Below, piece by piece: positions 62,647 to 63,376 of a stretch of DNA of 63,376 nt. The position numbers and the translations under genes were made by a program. The notes below the pieces were generated by a model. The model did not search any database and was not told where the DNA came from. It saw only the letters and a list, made by a program, of their open reading frames with translations. The stretch covers positions 1-63,376 of the forward strand of contig NZ_LGDW01000314.1 in NCBI RefSeq assembly GCF_001280005.1, in the 5' to 3' direction. The stretch comes from Streptomyces sp. NRRL WC-3618. GTDB lineage: Bacteria > Actinomycetota > Actinomycetes > Streptomycetales > Streptomycetaceae. The stretch's first letter is position 1. Every line of letters begins with the position of its first letter.

Positions 62647-63105
62647 ATGGAGCTGCGCGGCGTCGAGGAACTGATGGACCTGCTGCACGCCTGCCGGGGC
62701 ACCCCGGAACACGGCGGCGGCCCGGTCGGTCCGGTCGATCTGCACCAGCACGCCCTCCAGACGGCCGCCCTGCTGCGCCGGAGCCGCCCCGCCGACAAGG
62801 AGCTACAGGTGGCGGGCCTGGTCCATGTCATCGGCCGGCTCCTCGCGCCCGGCGACCCCGCCCGGCACGCCCGGATCGCCGCGGACGCGGTACGGCACCT
62901 GCTCGGCGACCGGGTCGCCCGCCTCGTACACGACAGTGCGTACGCCACGGACCGGGGCCCCCATGTGGACGCCGACGCCCTGACCGTGCGCCAGGCGGAC
63001 GAGGCCGGCCGGGTCCCCGGGGTCGACGCGGGCGTCCTGGAGGACTGGCGCACGCTGCTGGGACTGGTCGCGGAGCAGCACTCCCGGCTGGGCGTCCTCG
63101 ACTGA
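62647..63105 (+). CDS. Degenerate HD-domain-like protein
   Basis: A 152-residue protein with the layout of PhnZ-type HD oxygenases/phosphohydrolases: VDLHQHALQTAALLRRSRPA, LQVAGLVHVIGRLLAPGD and HARIAADAVRHLLGDRVARL with VHDSAYATDRGP. The doublet His-Asp of the HD motif is here His-Val (LVHVIGRLL), and a following His is Arg, so metal binding is probably lost or altered. It may be a regulatory or scaffold relative. GGGAGG precedes ATG 62647. It is read rightward toward an SDR gene. Confidence 0.7.
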   Translation: MELRGVEELMDLLHACRGTPEHGGGPVGPVDLHQHALQTAALLRRSRPADKELQVAGLVHVIGRLLAPGDPARHARIAADAVRHLLGDRVARLVHDSAYATDRGPHVDADALTVRQADEAGRVPGVDAGVLEDWRTLLGLVAEQHSRLGVLD

Positions 63106-63132
63106 ACCGCCGTACGTCCAGGGGCTGTTGAC

Positions 63133-63145
63133 TGACGATCCGTCA
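63133..63145. promoter_or_regulatory. TGACG-ATC-CGTCA palindrome
   Basis: A perfect 5-3-5 palindrome 15 bases upstream of the SDR start, preceded by TTGACT at 63128. It is a probable operator of that gene. Confidence 0.5.
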
Positions 63146-63160
63146 TGAGACGGTACGCGG

Positions 63161-63376
63161 ATGACGTCACCGTACGGACTCGAGGGGCGGGTCGCCCTGG
63201 TCACCGGGGGCACCCGGGGCATCGGGCTGGCCGTCGCCGGGGCGCTGGTGGGGGCGGGGGCACGAGTGTGTGTGACGGCCCGCGATCCGGACGGGGTGCG
63301 GCGGGGCGGCCGGGGGGGCGGCGGGGGGGGGGGGGGGGGGGGCGGGGGCCCCGCCCGGGACCCCCTCGCGCGTGTC
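63161..63376 (+). CDS. SDR family oxidoreductase, N-terminal part
   Basis: The frame from ATG 63161 reads TSPYGLEGRVALVTGGTRGI, then GLAVAGALVGAGARVCVTAR and DPDGVRRGG, the first Rossmann unit of a classical SDR with the cofactor motif TGGTRGIG; Arg after beta-strand 2 (CVTARDPD) suggests NADP(H). After about residue 48 the sequence dissolves into a poly-G/C stretch that does not look like a gene, so the end of the coding sequence in this window is unreliable. The remainder lies outside. Confidence 0.85.
   Translation, partial: MTSPYGLEGRVALVTGGTRGIGLAVAGALVGAGARVCVTARDPDGVRRGGRGGGGGGGGGGGGPARDPLARV
63323..63342. other. Run of 20 guanines, probable sequencing artefact
   Basis: A homopolymer of 20 G lies within a G/C-only stretch (63313-63356) at the window end, inside an otherwise normal SDR gene. 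This is typical of low-quality sequence at a contig edge. Confidence 0.8.

Overview
The window is high-GC actinobacterial chromosome with strong third-position GC, frequent GTG/TTG starts preceded by GGAG-type ribosome binding sites, Tat and Sec secreted glycosidases, an ergothioneine operon and F420/flavin LLM oxidoreductases. It is almost certainly Streptomyces. From memory, the order egtABCD - ornithine-lipid genes - succinate dehydrogenase - LysR - PAS/GGDEF/EAL - COG4315 lipoprotein - Fpg resembles the SCO0910-SCO0945 arm region of S. coelicolor; this was not checked by a search. No tRNA, rRNA, CRISPR array, insertion sequence or phage gene was seen.

Layout. 1-2228: end of an SDR gene, remnants of a KDPG aldolase and an aldo/keto reductase, then FadR and MarR regulators and a TPR protein. 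2243-8028: PepSY membrane protein, peptide deformylase, disulfide-type flavoprotein, thioredoxin, aldehyde dehydrogenase. 8251-12418: LacI regulator with a triple operator, divergent TetR/FMN-reductase pair with paired operators, F420-type LLM enzyme, thioredoxin-like protein lacking CxxC. 12486-19669: GH43-CBM42 glycosidase, NfeD/flotillin pair, PemK/MazF-like protein, GH95 alpha-L-fucosidase. 20276-24974: egtA-egtB-egtC-egtD, translationally coupled, then dodecin. 25019-32960: HAD hydrolase, second GH43-CBM42 enzyme, KhtT/KhtU-like antiporter, DinB protein, LLM enzyme, and an olsB-olsA-like ornithine-lipid operon. 33180-36587: type B succinate dehydrogenase operon, divergent from a LysR gene. 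37642-40977: SnoaL/DUF4440, PAS-GGDEF-EAL (probably rmdA) and an S-adenosyl methyltransferase. 41365-47480: cell-surface block (COG4315 lipoprotein, Pro/Thr-rich stalk protein, DUF4239 protein, two paralogous secreted C-terminally anchored proteins, class F sortase, polysaccharide deacetylase). 47673-53333: universal stress protein, ECF sigma, unknown protein, anti-sigma factor, Fpg, SpoIIE-type phosphatase. 53399-63376: small secreted protein, lipase maturation factor, AKR/SDR/FadR sugar oxidation locus, GH20 hexosaminidase, amidase, GNAT, a 57-residue unknown protein, a degenerate HD protein and the start of an SDR that runs into a poly-G artefact at the window end.

How it fits together. 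Several genes concern breakdown of plant or host glycans: two GH43-CBM42 arabinan enzymes, a GH95 fucosidase and a GH20 hexosaminidase. A FadR-controlled SDR/AKR pair may oxidise the released sugars, and a decayed relative of that locus lies at the left edge. The most interesting parts are the sortase block, where sortase and a putative substrate share a promoter-like motif with identical spacing, and a dispersed intergenic repeat that has become the C-terminal tail of the olsA-like gene.
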